Assembly (NCBI RefSeq): GCF_900172315.1
Contig: NZ_FWFV01000001.1
Coordinates: forward strand, 620,001 to 684,000
DNA length: 64,000 nt
Direction: 5' to 3'
Source of the DNA: Palleronia marisminoris
GTDB taxonomy: Bacteria; Pseudomonadota; Alphaproteobacteria; Rhodobacterales; Rhodobacteraceae
The notes under the pieces were generated by a model that saw nothing but the letters and a program-made list of their open reading frames with translations, searched no databases and had not been told where the DNA came from. Of the stretch, positions 35,182 through 45,217 are shown piece after piece. How positions within the stretch are numbered: the first letter of the stretch is position 1; the number at the start of each line of letters is the position of its first letter. Position numbers and translations under genes: made by a program.

Positions 35182-36165
35182 ATGTTCCGCAACCTCGCAC
35201 TCGCCGCGACCGTCACCCTCGGCACGGTCGGAGGCGCCCAGGCGCAAGAGACCGAGATCCTGAACGTCTCGTACGACATCGCCCGCGAGCTTTACGCCGC
35301 GATCAACCCCGCCTTCACCGAACAGTGGGACGGCGAGGGCGAGCTGGCGATCAGCCAGAGCCACGCCGGGTCGTCCAAGCAAGCGCGCGCGATCCTGCAG
35401 GGGCTGCAGGCCGACCTGGTGACCTTCAATCAGGTGCTCGACGTCCAGATCCTCGCCGATGCCGGGTTCGTCGCCGAGGATTGGCAGCAGCAGTTCCCGA
35501 ACAACGCCTCGCCCTACTACTCCCTGCCCGCCTTCATGGTGCGCGAGGGCAACCCCAAGGACATCGACGGCTGGGACGACCTGGTGCGCGAGGATGTCAG
35601 CGTGATCTTCCCCAACCCCAAGACCAGCGGCAACGGGCGCTACACGTACCTGGCCGCATGGGCCTGGGCGATGGAAGAGTTCGACGGCGATGAAGAGCGC
35701 GTCCGCGAGTACATGAAGTCCCTTCTCGGCAACGTCGAAGTCTTCGACACCGGCGGCCGCGGCGCCACCACGACCTTCACCGAGCGCAATATCGGCGACG
35801 TCTTGGTGACCTTCGAGGCCGAGGTGCTGAACATGACCGCCGACACCGAGAGCTACGAAACAGTGGTCCCCGACCAGTCGCTGCTGGCCGAATTCCCCGT
35901 CGCCGTGGTCGAGCGCGTGGCCCAAAGCCGTGGCACCGAAGAGGTTGCGCGGGACTACCTGAACTTCCTCTATACGCCCGAGGGGCAGGAGATCCTCGCC
36001 TCGTTCAACAACCGCGTCCATGACGAGGCCGTGGTCGAGGCCAATGCCGACCGCTTCCCCGAGGTCGAGCTGTTCACGGTCGAAGACAAGTTCGGGTCCT
36101 GGGCCGACGCGCAGGAAACGCATTTCGGCTCTGGCGGGACGCTGGACCAACTGCTGCGTCAGTGA
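35182..36165 (+). CDS. sulfate/thiosulfate ABC transporter substrate-binding protein
   Basis: A 327-residue periplasmic protein with a signal peptide (MFRNLALAATVTLGTVGGAQAQ, cleaved after AQA). The mature protein has the Sbp/CysP pattern: LNVSYDIARELYAAINPAF, SHAGSSKQARAILQGLQADLVTFNQ, NPKTSGNGRYTYLAAWAWA and GRGATTTFTERNIGDVLVTFEAE. These backbone loops bind the oxyanion. Together with cysTWA it forms a sulfate or thiosulfate importer. The specific ligand cannot be told from sequence. The ATG follows GGAGG 7-8 bp away. Confidence 0.92.
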   Translation: MFRNLALAATVTLGTVGGAQAQETEILNVSYDIARELYAAINPAFTEQWDGEGELAISQSHAGSSKQARAILQGLQADLVTFNQVLDVQILADAGFVAEDWQQQFPNNASPYYSLPAFMVREGNPKDIDGWDDLVREDVSVIFPNPKTSGNGRYTYLAAWAWAMEEFDGDEERVREYMKSLLGNVEVFDTGGRGATTTFTERNIGDVLVTFEAEVLNMTADTESYETVVPDQSLLAEFPVAVVERVAQSRGTEEVARDYLNFLYTPEGQEILASFNNRVHDEAVVEANADRFPEVELFTVEDKFGSWADAQETHFGSGGTLDQLLRQ

Positions 36166-36252
36166 TCTAGACGCCATCGCGACAGGCCGCCGCATTCCGT
36201 AACCGGGGCGCGGCGGTCGTCCGTCCACCCTACGCCGGAGCCGTCCGCCACC

Positions 36253-37116
36253 ATGCCGATCCTGCAGACCCCGATGGACGCTCTCCGGCGCCGCCGCCGG
36301 TCGCCCCTGCCGGGGCTCGGGCTGACGCTTGGCGTGACGGTGACCTTCGTCACGCTGATCATCCTGCTGCCGCTGTCGGGGCTGGCCTGGCAATTCGCGC
36401 AGCTCGGGTGGTCGGATTACCTCTTCGTCATGAGCGACCCGCGCACGCTGGCCTCGCTGCGGGTGACGATCACCGCGGCGCTCCTGGCGACGGTCGTCAA
36501 CGGCATCTTCGGGTTGCTGCTGGCCTGGGTGCTGGTGCGCTACCGCTTCCCCGGCCGCGCCGCGCTGGATGCGCTGGTGGACCTGCCCTTCGCGTTGCCG
36601 ACATCGGTGGCAGGCATCGCGCTGGTCGCGGTCTATGCGCAGGACGGCTGGATCGGCAGCCTGATCGAGCCTCTGGGCCTGAAGATCGCCTATACTTGGT
36701 GGGGGATCGTGATCGCGATGACCTTCACCTCGGTGCCCTTCGCCGTGCGCGCCATCCAACCCCTGATCGAAGAGCTCGACCGCCGCGAGGAGGACGCCGC
36801 CACCACCCTTGGCGCCTCGCGCTGGCAGACCTTTCGCAGCATCACCCTGCCCCAGCTGTCGCCCGGCATCCTGACCGGGACCGGCCTCAGCTTCGTGCGC
36901 AGCTTGGGCGAGTTCGGCGCGGTGATCTTCATCGCCGGCAACCTTCCGTACGAGACCGAGATCGCATCCTTGCTGATCGTGATCCGGCTGGACGAGTTCG
37001 ACTACCCCGCCGCCTCGGCCATTGCCGGCACCATGCTGGCGCTGTCGCTTATCGTGCTGGTGGTCATCAACATCCTGCAGACGCGGCTTTACCGCAAGCT
37101 GGAGGGCGCCGCATGA
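36253..37116 (+). CDS. cysT: sulfate ABC transporter permease CysT
   Basis: A 287-residue inner-membrane permease. Six hydrophobic helices are visible, with the EAA coupling loop EEDAATTLGASRWQTFRSITLP near residue 190 and GLSFVRSLGEFGAVIFIAGNLP after it, both as in CysT/CysU. It pairs with CysW. The start at 36253 has only a distant GGAG. An 87-bp spacer separates it from the binding-protein gene. Confidence 0.93.
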   Translation: MPILQTPMDALRRRRRSPLPGLGLTLGVTVTFVTLIILLPLSGLAWQFAQLGWSDYLFVMSDPRTLASLRVTITAALLATVVNGIFGLLLAWVLVRYRFPGRAALDALVDLPFALPTSVAGIALVAVYAQDGWIGSLIEPLGLKIAYTWWGIVIAMTFTSVPFAVRAIQPLIEELDRREEDAATTLGASRWQTFRSITLPQLSPGILTGTGLSFVRSLGEFGAVIFIAGNLPYETEIASLLIVIRLDEFDYPAASAIAGTMLALSLIVLVVINILQTRLYRKLEGAA

Positions 37117-37916
37117 GACGCACCGTCCTGATCGCCCTCGCCATCCTCTTCGCCGCAATCGTCATCGTCCTGCCGGTCGCCGCGATCTTCACCCGCGCCT
37201 TCGCCGAGGGCCTGTCGGTCTGGGCCGCCGCCGTGACCGAGCCCGAGACCGTCGCCGCCATCCGCCTGACGATCCTGACCGCGCTGATCGTGCTGCCGGT
37301 GAACATCGTCTTCGGCCTCTGCGCCGCCTGGGCCATCGCGCGCTACCGCTTTCCGGGCCGCCGCGCGCTGCTGGTGCTGATCGAGGTGCCCTTCGCCATC
37401 TCGCCCATCGTGGCGGGCCTGTGCTTCCTGCTGATTTATGGCGCCTACGGCCCCGTCGGCGCGGCGCTTCAGCCCTATGGCATTCAGCTGATGTTCAACC
37501 TGATCGGGATCGTGCTGGTCTCGCTCTTCGTGACCTGCCCCTTCGTGGTGCGCGAGGTGCTGCCGGTCCTGTCCGTCACCGGCGAGGACGAGGAGCGCGC
37601 GGCCCTGACGCTGGGGGCGAACGGCTGGCAGATCTTCCGCTTCGTGACCTTTCCCAACATCACCTGGGCGCTGGTCTATGGCGCGATCCTGGCCACCGCG
37701 CGCGCCATCGGCGAGTTCGGCGCCGTCAGCGTCGTCTCGGGCGCGATCCGGGGGCAAACCATGACCCTGCCCCTGCAGATCGAGCTGCTCTACAACGACT
37801 ACAATACGACCGGGGCCTTCGCCGCCGCGACCGTGCTGGCCCTTCTGGCCCTGCTGACGCTGGTGCTGCGGGGCATCATCTCCTACTTCCACCCCGCGCG
37901 GGGAGCCACCGCATGA
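37113..37916 (+). CDS. cysW: sulfate ABC transporter permease CysW
   Basis: 267 residues from the ATG at 37113, which overlaps the cysT stop. It has about six hydrophobic helices. The coupling loop EDEERAALTLGANGWQIFRFVTFP and the following AIGEFGAVSVVSGAIRGQTMTLPLQIELLYNDY are characteristic of CysW. It forms the heterodimeric sulfate channel with CysT. Confidence 0.94.
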   Translation: MRRTVLIALAILFAAIVIVLPVAAIFTRAFAEGLSVWAAAVTEPETVAAIRLTILTALIVLPVNIVFGLCAAWAIARYRFPGRRALLVLIEVPFAISPIVAGLCFLLIYGAYGPVGAALQPYGIQLMFNLIGIVLVSLFVTCPFVVREVLPVLSVTGEDEERAALTLGANGWQIFRFVTFPNITWALVYGAILATARAIGEFGAVSVVSGAIRGQTMTLPLQIELLYNDYNTTGAFAAATVLALLALLTLVLRGIISYFHPARGATA

Positions 37917-38638
37917 CCCTCGAGATCGACCGGATCACAAAGTCCTTCGACGGCGACGCCGCCGTCCTGAACGAGGTCTCGCTGACAGTGAAGGACGGCG
38001 AGTTCCTCGCCCTGCTCGGCCCGTCGGGCTCCGGTAAGACGACGCTGCTGAACCTGATCGCGGGGCTGACGAAGCCCGACGGGGGCACCTTGCGCCTCGA
38101 CGGGGACGACATCACCACCCGCCCCGCCGGCGCGCGCCGCTTCGGCATGGTGTTCCAGAGCTACGCCCTGTTCCGCCACATGACCGTCGCCGACAATATC
38201 GGTTTCGGGTTGCGCGTCCTGAAGGGGAAGGATCGCCCGACCAAACCCGCCCGCCGCGCCCGCGTGGCCGAGCTTCTGGACCTGATCGAGATGCCGGACC
38301 TGGGCGATCGCTACCCCGCGCAGCTTTCGGGCGGGCAGCAGCAGCGGGTCGCCATGGCACGGGCGCTGGCGATCTCGCCCCGGCTTCTGCTTCTGGACGA
38401 GCCGTTCTCGGCCCTCGACGCGCAAGTTCGGCGCAACCTGCGCGGATCGGTGCGGGATTTGCAGCAGAAGGTTGGCGTGACCGCGATCCTCGTCACCCAC
38501 GATCAGGCCGAGGCGTTCGAGATTGCGGACCGCGTGGCGGTGATGAACGGGGGGATCATCGAGCAGGTCGGGACCCCGGCCGACTTGGCCGAGCGTCCGT
38601 CCAGCGATTTCGTGAGAGATTTCATCGGCGCCGCCTGA
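37913..38638 (+). CDS. cysA: sulfate ABC transporter ATPase, short CysA
   Basis: 241 residues from the ATG at 37913 (overlapping cysW). The ABC domain is complete: Walker A GPSGSGKTT (37-45), Q-loop FQSYALF, signature LSGGQQQR, Walker B LLLLDEPFSALD and the switch His in VTHDQAEA. Usual CysA proteins have about 340-360 residues with a C-terminal TOBE regulatory domain. This one ends at DFIGAA, so the regulatory domain is absent. A terminator hairpin follows directly, so this looks like the natural end rather than a truncation. Confidence 0.93.
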   Translation: MTLEIDRITKSFDGDAAVLNEVSLTVKDGEFLALLGPSGSGKTTLLNLIAGLTKPDGGTLRLDGDDITTRPAGARRFGMVFQSYALFRHMTVADNIGFGLRVLKGKDRPTKPARRARVAELLDLIEMPDLGDRYPAQLSGGQQQRVAMARALAISPRLLLLDEPFSALDAQVRRNLRGSVRDLQQKVGVTAILVTHDQAEAFEIADRVAVMNGGIIEQVGTPADLAERPSSDFVRDFIGAA

Positions 38639-38649
38639 GCGGCCGAGGC

Positions 38650-38678
38650 GTCCGGGGCAAGCATCGCCTGCCCCGGAC
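38650..38678. terminator. bidirectional terminator between cysA and glpV
   Basis: GTCCGGGGCA / TGCCCCGGAC, a perfect 10-bp stem with a 9-base loop, fills the 47-bp gap between two convergent operons. It is most likely a shared terminator, though no long T run flanks it. Confidence 0.72.
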
Positions 38679-38685
38679 AAGTGGC

Positions 38686-40404
38686 TTACTGCCAGGACTG
38701 AACCAACTCGTCATACGAGACGGTCTGAGGCTCTTCCTCTTCGTTTTCAAGGGCAGGCTTCGGCGCACCGGGCTGTTCCAGCCAGTATTCCGCGCTCTGC
38801 TCTTCGTTCAGCTCGGGGCCGAGGTCACCCTGCACGCCGGCACGCTCGAGGCGCGCCATAACGTCCTCCATGTCCGAGCACAGCGTGTCGAGCGCTTCCT
38901 GCGTGGTCTTCGCACCGGACATCGCGTCGCCGATGTTCTGCCACCACAGCTGAGCCAGCTTCGGGTAGTCGGGCACGTTCGTGCCGGTCGGCGACCACTG
39001 CGTCCGCGCGGGCGAGCGGTAGAATTCGACCAGACCGCCCAGCTTGTCGGCACGGTCGGTGAAGTGGTCCGAGTTGATCGTGCTCTCGCGGATGAAGGTC
39101 AGGCCCACGTCGGACTTCTTCACATCCACTGTCTTCGAGGTCACGAACTGCGCGTAGAGCCAGGCGGCCTTGGCGCGGTCGGTCGGCGTCGAGTCGAGGA
39201 TCGTCCAGCTACCCACGTCCTGGTAGCCGATCTTCATGCCCTCTTCCCAGTAGGCGCCATGCGGCGAGGGGGCGAGGCGCCACTTGGGCGTGCCGTCCTC
39301 GTTCATCACCTCTTCGCTGTCCACGAGCGGGGCCACGAAGGTGGTGTACATGAACATCTGCTGGGCGATGTTGCCCTGCCCCGGAACCGGACCGGCCTCG
39401 GAGAAGGTCATGCCCGCAGCGGCAGGGGGCGAGTAGTTCTGCAACCACTGGATCGCCTTGTCGACGGCGTAGACGGCCGCGGGCGAGTTCGTCGCGCCAC
39501 CACGGTCCATGCAGGCACCGACGGGCTGGCTGTCCTCGTTCACGCGGATGCCCCACTCGTCCACCGGCAGGCCGTTCGGCTCGCCCGTGTCGCCCATTCC
39601 GGCCATGGACATCCACGCGTCGGTGTAACGCCACCCGAGCGAGGGGTCCTTCTTGCCGTAATCCATGCTGCCGTAGACTTCCTGGTCCACGCCCATGTGG
39701 CTGAGATCGCGGCCGGTGAAGAACTCGGCGATGTCCTCGTAGGCCGTCCAGTTGACCGGAACGCCCAGCTCGTAGCCGTATTCTTCCTGGAAATCGGCCT
39801 TGTTCTTCTCGTCGTTGAACCAGTCGTAGCGGAACCAGTAGAGGTTCGCGAACTGCTGGTCCGGCAGCTGGTACAGCGCGCCGTCCGGGGCGGTCGTGAA
39901 CTCGGTCCCGATGAAGTCCGCAAGGTCCAGCGTCGGCGAGGTCACGTCGGCGGCTTCGCCTTCCATCCACTCGGTCAGGTTGCGGGCCTGGCCGTAACGC
40001 CAGTGGGTGCCGATCAGGTCGCTGTCGTTGACATAGGCGTCATAGACGTTCTGCCCCGACTGCATCTGCACCTGCAGACGCTCGACCACGTCGCCCTCGC
40101 CGATCAGGTCGTGGGTCACGTTGATCCCGGTGATCTCGGAGAAGGCCGGCGCGAGGACTTGGCTTTCGTATTCGTGGGTGGTGATCGTCTCGGACACGAC
40201 GTTGATGTCCATGCCCTGGAATTCCTGGGCGGCGTCGATGAACCACTGCATCTCGGCCTCCTGCTCCTCGCGGGAGAGGGTCGAGACGCCGTCGATCTCG
40301 GTATCGAGGAATTCTCGTGCTGCTTCCATGTCCGCGAATGCGGGTCCGGAAAGAAGCCCGAGCGCCACCGTCAACGCGGTGGTCGATCTGAGCGAAACGT
40401 TCAT
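38686..40404 (-). CDS. glpV: glycerol ABC transporter substrate-binding protein
   Basis: 572 residues from the ATG at 40404, with GGAGG upstream; the frame stays open to 40812 but that part overlaps glpU. A signal peptide (core TALTVALGLLSGPAFA) leads a large family-1 (MalE-like) binding protein. It is unusually long for this fold, as is known for the glycerol binding proteins of rhizobial glpSTPQUV systems. Recognisable pieces include YQLPDQQFANLYWFRYDWF, MFMYTTFVAPLV and RSPARTQWSPTGTNVPDYP. The gene order glpS-T-P-Q-U-V supports the assignment. The acidic tail ALENEEEEPQ is notable. Confidence 0.88.
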   Translation of the reverse strand: MNVSLRSTTALTVALGLLSGPAFADMEAAREFLDTEIDGVSTLSREEQEAEMQWFIDAAQEFQGMDINVVSETITTHEYESQVLAPAFSEITGINVTHDLIGEGDVVERLQVQMQSGQNVYDAYVNDSDLIGTHWRYGQARNLTEWMEGEAADVTSPTLDLADFIGTEFTTAPDGALYQLPDQQFANLYWFRYDWFNDEKNKADFQEEYGYELGVPVNWTAYEDIAEFFTGRDLSHMGVDQEVYGSMDYGKKDPSLGWRYTDAWMSMAGMGDTGEPNGLPVDEWGIRVNEDSQPVGACMDRGGATNSPAAVYAVDKAIQWLQNYSPPAAAGMTFSEAGPVPGQGNIAQQMFMYTTFVAPLVDSEEVMNEDGTPKWRLAPSPHGAYWEEGMKIGYQDVGSWTILDSTPTDRAKAAWLYAQFVTSKTVDVKKSDVGLTFIRESTINSDHFTDRADKLGGLVEFYRSPARTQWSPTGTNVPDYPKLAQLWWQNIGDAMSGAKTTQEALDTLCSDMEDVMARLERAGVQGDLGPELNEEQSAEYWLEQPGAPKPALENEEEEPQTVSYDELVQSWQ

Positions 40405-40448
40405 GTTGGTTTCCTCCCTTTTTGAACGTTGGTCTTGGGTTCGTGGGC

Positions 40449-40879
40449 TTACACGAACCGGAATATGGCCGCCGCGAGGACGACGCATAGGATCAGCGCG
40501 ATCCACTGTGGCCCAAGGGCCAGAGCGAGCCACGCGAGATTGAGGAATGCCGAGGCGAGCAGCGCGATGAACAGCCGGTCGCCACGAGTGGTTTCGATGC
40601 CGAGCACCCCCCGCCGGGGCGTCTCGGGGTCGCGGATCGCCAGGATCGAGAACAGCACGAGCAATCCCGCTACGGCCCAGAAGAACAGCGCCGTCGGCAG
40701 CACCCAGGCCATCCACCCGCCGGGGTTGAGGCTGGCGGTCCATTCGATCACCGACTCCTCGCCGCTCGCTTGCATGCCGGCCCAGAGGATGAAGAGGCCC
40801 AGGGCGGCCCACGGCGCGACCAGCGCGGCGAAGAGGCCGGTGTGGCTGCGCGAGGTGCGCGTGTCGTCGGTATGGCTCA

Positions 40880-40880
<1 letters not shown>
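40449..40880 (-). CDS. glpU: small membrane protein of the glycerol importer (DUF2160-like)
   Basis: 143 residues from the ATG at 40880, overlapping the glpQ stop by one base (TGATG). Four hydrophobic segments are seen at about 16-38, 58-82, 102-120 and 122-140. It matches the small membrane protein of unknown role always found between the permease and binding-protein genes of glpSTPQUV systems, where it is called GlpU. It has no ATP or sugar-binding motif and may help assemble or stabilise the transporter. Confidence 0.82.
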
Positions 40881-41769
<889 letters not shown>

Positions 41770-41773
<4 letters not shown>

Positions 41774-42642
41774 TTGCCGCCCTCCTCTTTGTCCAAGTTC
41801 GTCATGACGATGTAGAAGACGTACGAGATCACCATGATGACAAGGAAGTACATCAGGCTGAACGCCGCTGCGGGCCCAAGGTCGAACTGGCCAAGCGCCA
41901 TCTTCACGAGGTCGATCGACAGGAAGGTCGTCGCGTTGCCCGGTCCTCCGCCAGTCAGAACAAAGGGTTCCGTGTAGATCTTGAAGCTATCCATGAACCG
42001 TAGCAGGATCGCGATTGTCAACACGCCGCGCATCTTCGGCAGCTCGATATAGCGGAACACGGCCCAGCGGCTGGCCTGGTCGATCTTGGCGGCCTGGTAA
42101 TAGGCGTCGGGGATGGATTGCAGCCCGGCATAGGCCAGAAGCGCCACCAGCGAAGTCCAGTGCCACACATCCATCGTGATGACCGTGGCCCACGCGGCGT
42201 AGAAGCCCTGCGTATAGTTGTAGTCGATCCCGAGCGCGTCGAGCGTGTAGCCCAGCAGGCCGATATCGACCCGCCCGAAGATCTGCCAGATCGTGCCGAC
42301 CACGTTCCACGGGATCAGCAGCGGCAGCGACATCAGGACGAGGCAGAAGGACGCCCAGAACCCCTTCTTCGGCATGTTGAGCGCCACGAAAATCCCCAGC
42401 GGCACCTCGATCGCAAGGATGATCCCCGAGAACACGATCTGCCGACCCAGCGCGTTCCACATCCGCTCGGAATGGAGCATCTCGTCGAACCAGGTGAGGC
42501 CGGCCCAGAAGAACTGGTTGCTGCCGAACGTGTCCTGCACCGAGTAGTTGACCACCGTCATCAGCGGGATCACGGCAGAGAACGCGACGAGGATCAGCAC
42601 CGGCAGGACGAGGAACCAGGCCTTCTGGTTGTCGGTCTTCAT
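41770..42642 (-). CDS. glpP: glycerol ABC transporter permease (MalF-like)
   Basis: 290 residues from the ATG at 42642, overlapping the glpT stop (TGATG); the preceding in-frame GTG is less likely. It is a CUT1 permease with six helices and the coupling loop IPDAYYQAAKIDQASRWAVFRYIELP near residue 200, where Gln replaces the first Glu of the EAA motif. FVLTGGGPGNATTFLSIDLVKMA follows, as in MalF-type permeases. It pairs with GlpQ. Confidence 0.9.
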
Positions 42643-43748
42643 CACGCGGCCTCCTTCTTCGTGGCGAGCGGGGCGTCACCGCCCTCGGGGGCCACGCGCC
42701 ACTCGTCCTCGTAGACGTTCACGCCGCCTTCCACGAACTGCACATGGGTGCCACCATCGGGCACCGATGCCCCCTCGCCCACGATGGCCGAGACCTCCTG
42801 CCCGCCAAGGTCCAGCCGCACGATCTTGTGCCGGCCCACATCCTCGACCCGCGTCACACGCGCCGGAAGGCCGTGGTCGCCGAGGCGGATGTATTCGGGC
42901 CGCACGCCGATCTTCACCTTGCCGCCCTTCAGAGGGTAGCCGGTGCCAAGGTCGAACTGCGTTCCCGCGATCCGGGCCTTGGTGCCGTCGATCTCGGCGT
43001 CGAACAGGTTCATGCCGGGCGAGCCGATGAAGTAGCCAACGAAGGTGTGGCCCGGACGCTCGAACAGCTCGTCCGGGGTGCCGATCTGGACCACGCGGCC
43101 GTCATGCATCACGACGACCTTGTCCGCGAAGGTCAGGGCCTCGGTCTGGTCGTGGGTGACGTAGATCATCGTGTGGCCGAAATCGTGGTGCAGCTTCTTC
43201 AGCTGGGTCCGAAGCTCCCACTTCATGTGGGGGTCGATCACCGTCAGCGGCTCGTCGAACAGAAGTGCGTTCACGTCGTCGCGCACCATGCCGCGGCCCA
43301 GGCTGATCTTCTGCTTGGCATCGGCGGTCAGGCCCGCGGCGCGGCGATCCAGCACGTCCTCCATGTCGATCATGCGGCCGACCCGGGCGACGCGCTCCTC
43401 GATTTCGGATTGCGGCAGCTTGCGGTTGCGCAGCGGAAAGGCGAGGTTCTGGCGCACGGTCATCGTGTCGTAGACCACCGGGAACTGGAACACCTGCGCG
43501 ATGTTGCGGTCGGCGGTCGGCAGGTGCGTCACGTCCTTGCCGTCGAACAGCACCCGCCCGTGGCTGGGGACAAGGAGCCCCGAGATGATGTTCAGCAGCG
43601 TGGACTTGCCGCAGCCCGAGGGGCCAAGCAGCGCATATGCCTCGCCATCCACCCAGTCGTGGTTCAGCTCTTGCAGGGCGAAATCCTCGGGCGATTGCGG
43701 ATCGTCGAGGTAGGAATGGGCGAGCGTGTCGAGGGTGATCTTGGCCAT
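42642..43748 (-). CDS. glpT: glycerol ABC transporter ATPase with non-canonical signature
   Basis: 368 residues from the ATG at 43748, overlapping the glpS stop by one base. The ABC domain has Walker A GPSGCGKST (42-50), a Q-loop FQFPVVYD and Walker B ALLFDEPLTVID. The expected LSGGQ is replaced by LTADAKQKISLGRGMVR. A C-terminal TOBE-like domain (about 245-350) includes VRPEYIRLGDHG. In the heterodimer with GlpS, whose signature is intact, one ATP site would be altered. This difference is typical of the GlpT partner in glpSTPQUV systems. Confidence 0.9.
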   Translation of the reverse strand: MAKITLDTLAHSYLDDPQSPEDFALQELNHDWVDGEAYALLGPSGCGKSTLLNIISGLLVPSHGRVLFDGKDVTHLPTADRNIAQVFQFPVVYDTMTVRQNLAFPLRNRKLPQSEIEERVARVGRMIDMEDVLDRRAAGLTADAKQKISLGRGMVRDDVNALLFDEPLTVIDPHMKWELRTQLKKLHHDFGHTMIYVTHDQTEALTFADKVVVMHDGRVVQIGTPDELFERPGHTFVGYFIGSPGMNLFDAEIDGTKARIAGTQFDLGTGYPLKGGKVKIGVRPEYIRLGDHGLPARVTRVEDVGRHKIVRLDLGGQEVSAIVGEGASVPDGGTHVQFVEGGVNVYEDEWRVAPEGGDAPLATKKEAA

Positions 43749-44830
43749 CACGCAGCCTCCGCATAGGGCGCGGGCTGCACGAGGCGGCCATCGGCACCGA
43801 AGATGTAGACGTGCCGCGGGTCGAGGTGGACTTTCAGCGGCTGGCCCGGCTTCAGGTGGCGCACGCCATGCACCAGCCCGACCCAGCGTCGCTCGGCATG
43901 TTCGAGATGCACATAGGTCTCGGACCCGGTGATCTCGGTCACGCTCAGCGTCGTGTCGAAGCTGAGGCCCCCGGCACCGTCGAGCGACAGGTGATTGGCC
44001 CGGAACCCGGCGGTATAGGTGCCGTCGGCAAGGTCGTGGCCCAGCGTCGAGGCGGCGATCTCGTGGCCCCCGTCGAAATGCACCGTGTCGCCGGTCTTCT
44101 CGATGTCGATGAAGTTCATCGGCGGGTCCGAGAACACCCGAGCCGTGGTCGCGTCGGCGGGCCTGCGATAGACTGACGGCGTCGGCCCGAATTGCGTGAC
44201 CCGGCCCTGCCAGAGCGTCGCGCAGTTGCCGCCCAGAAGCAGCGCCTCCTCGGGTTCGGTCGTGGCATAGACGAAGATCGAGCCGGAGCGTTCGAAGATC
44301 TTGGGGATCTCGGCGCGCAATTCCTCGCGCAGCTTGTAGTCGAGGTTCGCCAGCGGCTCGTCCAGCAGCACCAGCCCCGCATTCTTCACCAGCGCCCGGG
44401 CCAGCGCGCAGCGTTGCTGCTGGCCGCCCGACAGCTCCAGCGGCTTGCGGTCGATCTGCGGGGTCAGCTGCATCAGCTCGGCCGCTTCGCGGACGCGGCG
44501 GTCGATCTCGTCCTTCGACAACCCCAGAAGCCGCATGGGCGAGGCTATGTTGTCGTAGACGGTCATCGAGGGGTAATTGATGAATTGCTGGTAGACCATC
44601 GCCACCTTGCGATCCTGAACCCGCTGGCCGGTCACGTCATCGCCCTGCCACAGGATGCGCCCCGTCGTGGGCTGGTCCAGCCCCGCCATCAGCCGCATCA
44701 ACGACGTCTTCCCGGCCGAGGTCGGCCCCAGCAGCACGTTCATCGTGCCCGGCTCCAGCGTCAGGTCCGTCGGGTGGATATGGGTGTTGCCGCCCACCAC
44801 CTTGGAGACGCCCTCTAGCGTCAGGGTCAT
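43748..44830 (-). CDS. glpS: glycerol ABC transporter ATPase
   Basis: A 360-residue ABC ATPase: Walker A GPTSAGKTS (35-43, with Ala before Gly-Lys), Q-loop YQQFINYPSMTV, intact signature LSGGQQQRCALARAL, and Walker B LVLLDEPLANLD. The H-loop His normally found in VTHD is replaced: the segment reads VYATTEPEEA. So GlpS keeps the signature but lacks the switch His, while GlpT (VTHDQTEA) has the His but an altered signature. A TOBE-like domain ends the protein. It is the first gene of the operon, divergent from glpR. Confidence 0.9.
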   Translation of the reverse strand: MTLTLEGVSKVVGGNTHIHPTDLTLEPGTMNVLLGPTSAGKTSLMRLMAGLDQPTTGRILWQGDDVTGQRVQDRKVAMVYQQFINYPSMTVYDNIASPMRLLGLSKDEIDRRVREAAELMQLTPQIDRKPLELSGGQQQRCALARALVKNAGLVLLDEPLANLDYKLREELRAEIPKIFERSGSIFVYATTEPEEALLLGGNCATLWQGRVTQFGPTPSVYRRPADATTARVFSDPPMNFIDIEKTGDTVHFDGGHEIAASTLGHDLADGTYTAGFRANHLSLDGAGGLSFDTTLSVTEITGSETYVHLEHAERRWVGLVHGVRHLKPGQPLKVHLDPRHVYIFGADGRLVQPAPYAEAA

Positions 44831-45070
44831 CGCCCCCTCCCCTTACTCTACCACGGCGGACTCGATGTCCGCCCGGAATGACATGAAGGCCCGCAATTCG
44901 GCGTCTTGTCCATGGCTCAGGCGCAGCCTGGCGCGAAAGCGACGCAAGATAACGTCGCCGTCGCCGGTCGCGGACGAAGTCCATGGAATTCCCCGAATGA
45001 TCGCCGGCCTCCCCAAACCTCACCTTGGCCTATCGAGTATCGCACTCGTGCGCGTACGGCAACCGTGAAC

Positions 45071-45085
45071 GTTCGCTTTCTTTCG
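45071..45085. promoter_or_regulatory. GlpR operator candidate, distal copy
   Basis: GTTCGCTTTCTTTCG is one of two inverted copies in the 387-bp glpS-glpR gap, matching the copy at 45199 at 14 of 15 positions. A degenerate third copy (TCG, seven T, CTTTC) lies at 45134-45148. TTTCG-rich sites are typical of DeoR-family regulators such as GlpR. The rest of this gap (44831-45070) holds no recognisable gene. Confidence 0.55.
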
Positions 45086-45198
45086 GTTTGCGATGTCGCA
45101 CCCCATCGGCGGAAGGTGAATTTTCGGTCATACTCGTTTTTTTCTTTCACTCAACCAGTTTTGACGCCCATAGTCGCGAAATGAACGACGAGCGACTA

Positions 45199-45213
45199 CG
45201 AAAGAAAACGAAC
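45199..45213. promoter_or_regulatory. GlpR operator candidate overlapping the glpR ribosome site
   Basis: CGAAAGAAAACGAAC, the inverted partner of the copy at 45071, ends 4 bp before the glpR ATG. It therefore occupies the place where the ribosome site should be, and no classical GGAGG is present. Binding of GlpR here would block its own promoter or transcript start directly, suggesting tight autoregulation. Confidence 0.55.
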
Positions 45214-45217
45214 ATCC

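Noticed and set aside
36166-36252. GC-rich inverted repeat between the sulfate binding-protein gene and cysT
   Set aside because: Short arms (about 7 bp) around a large loop; not strong enough to call an attenuator or terminator.
44846-44985. Possible short minus-strand peptide ending FMSFRADIESAVVE upstream of glpS
   Set aside because: About 30 residues with no start or ribosome site and no resemblance to glpD or another gene; probably non-coding leader, with a small hairpin near 44866.
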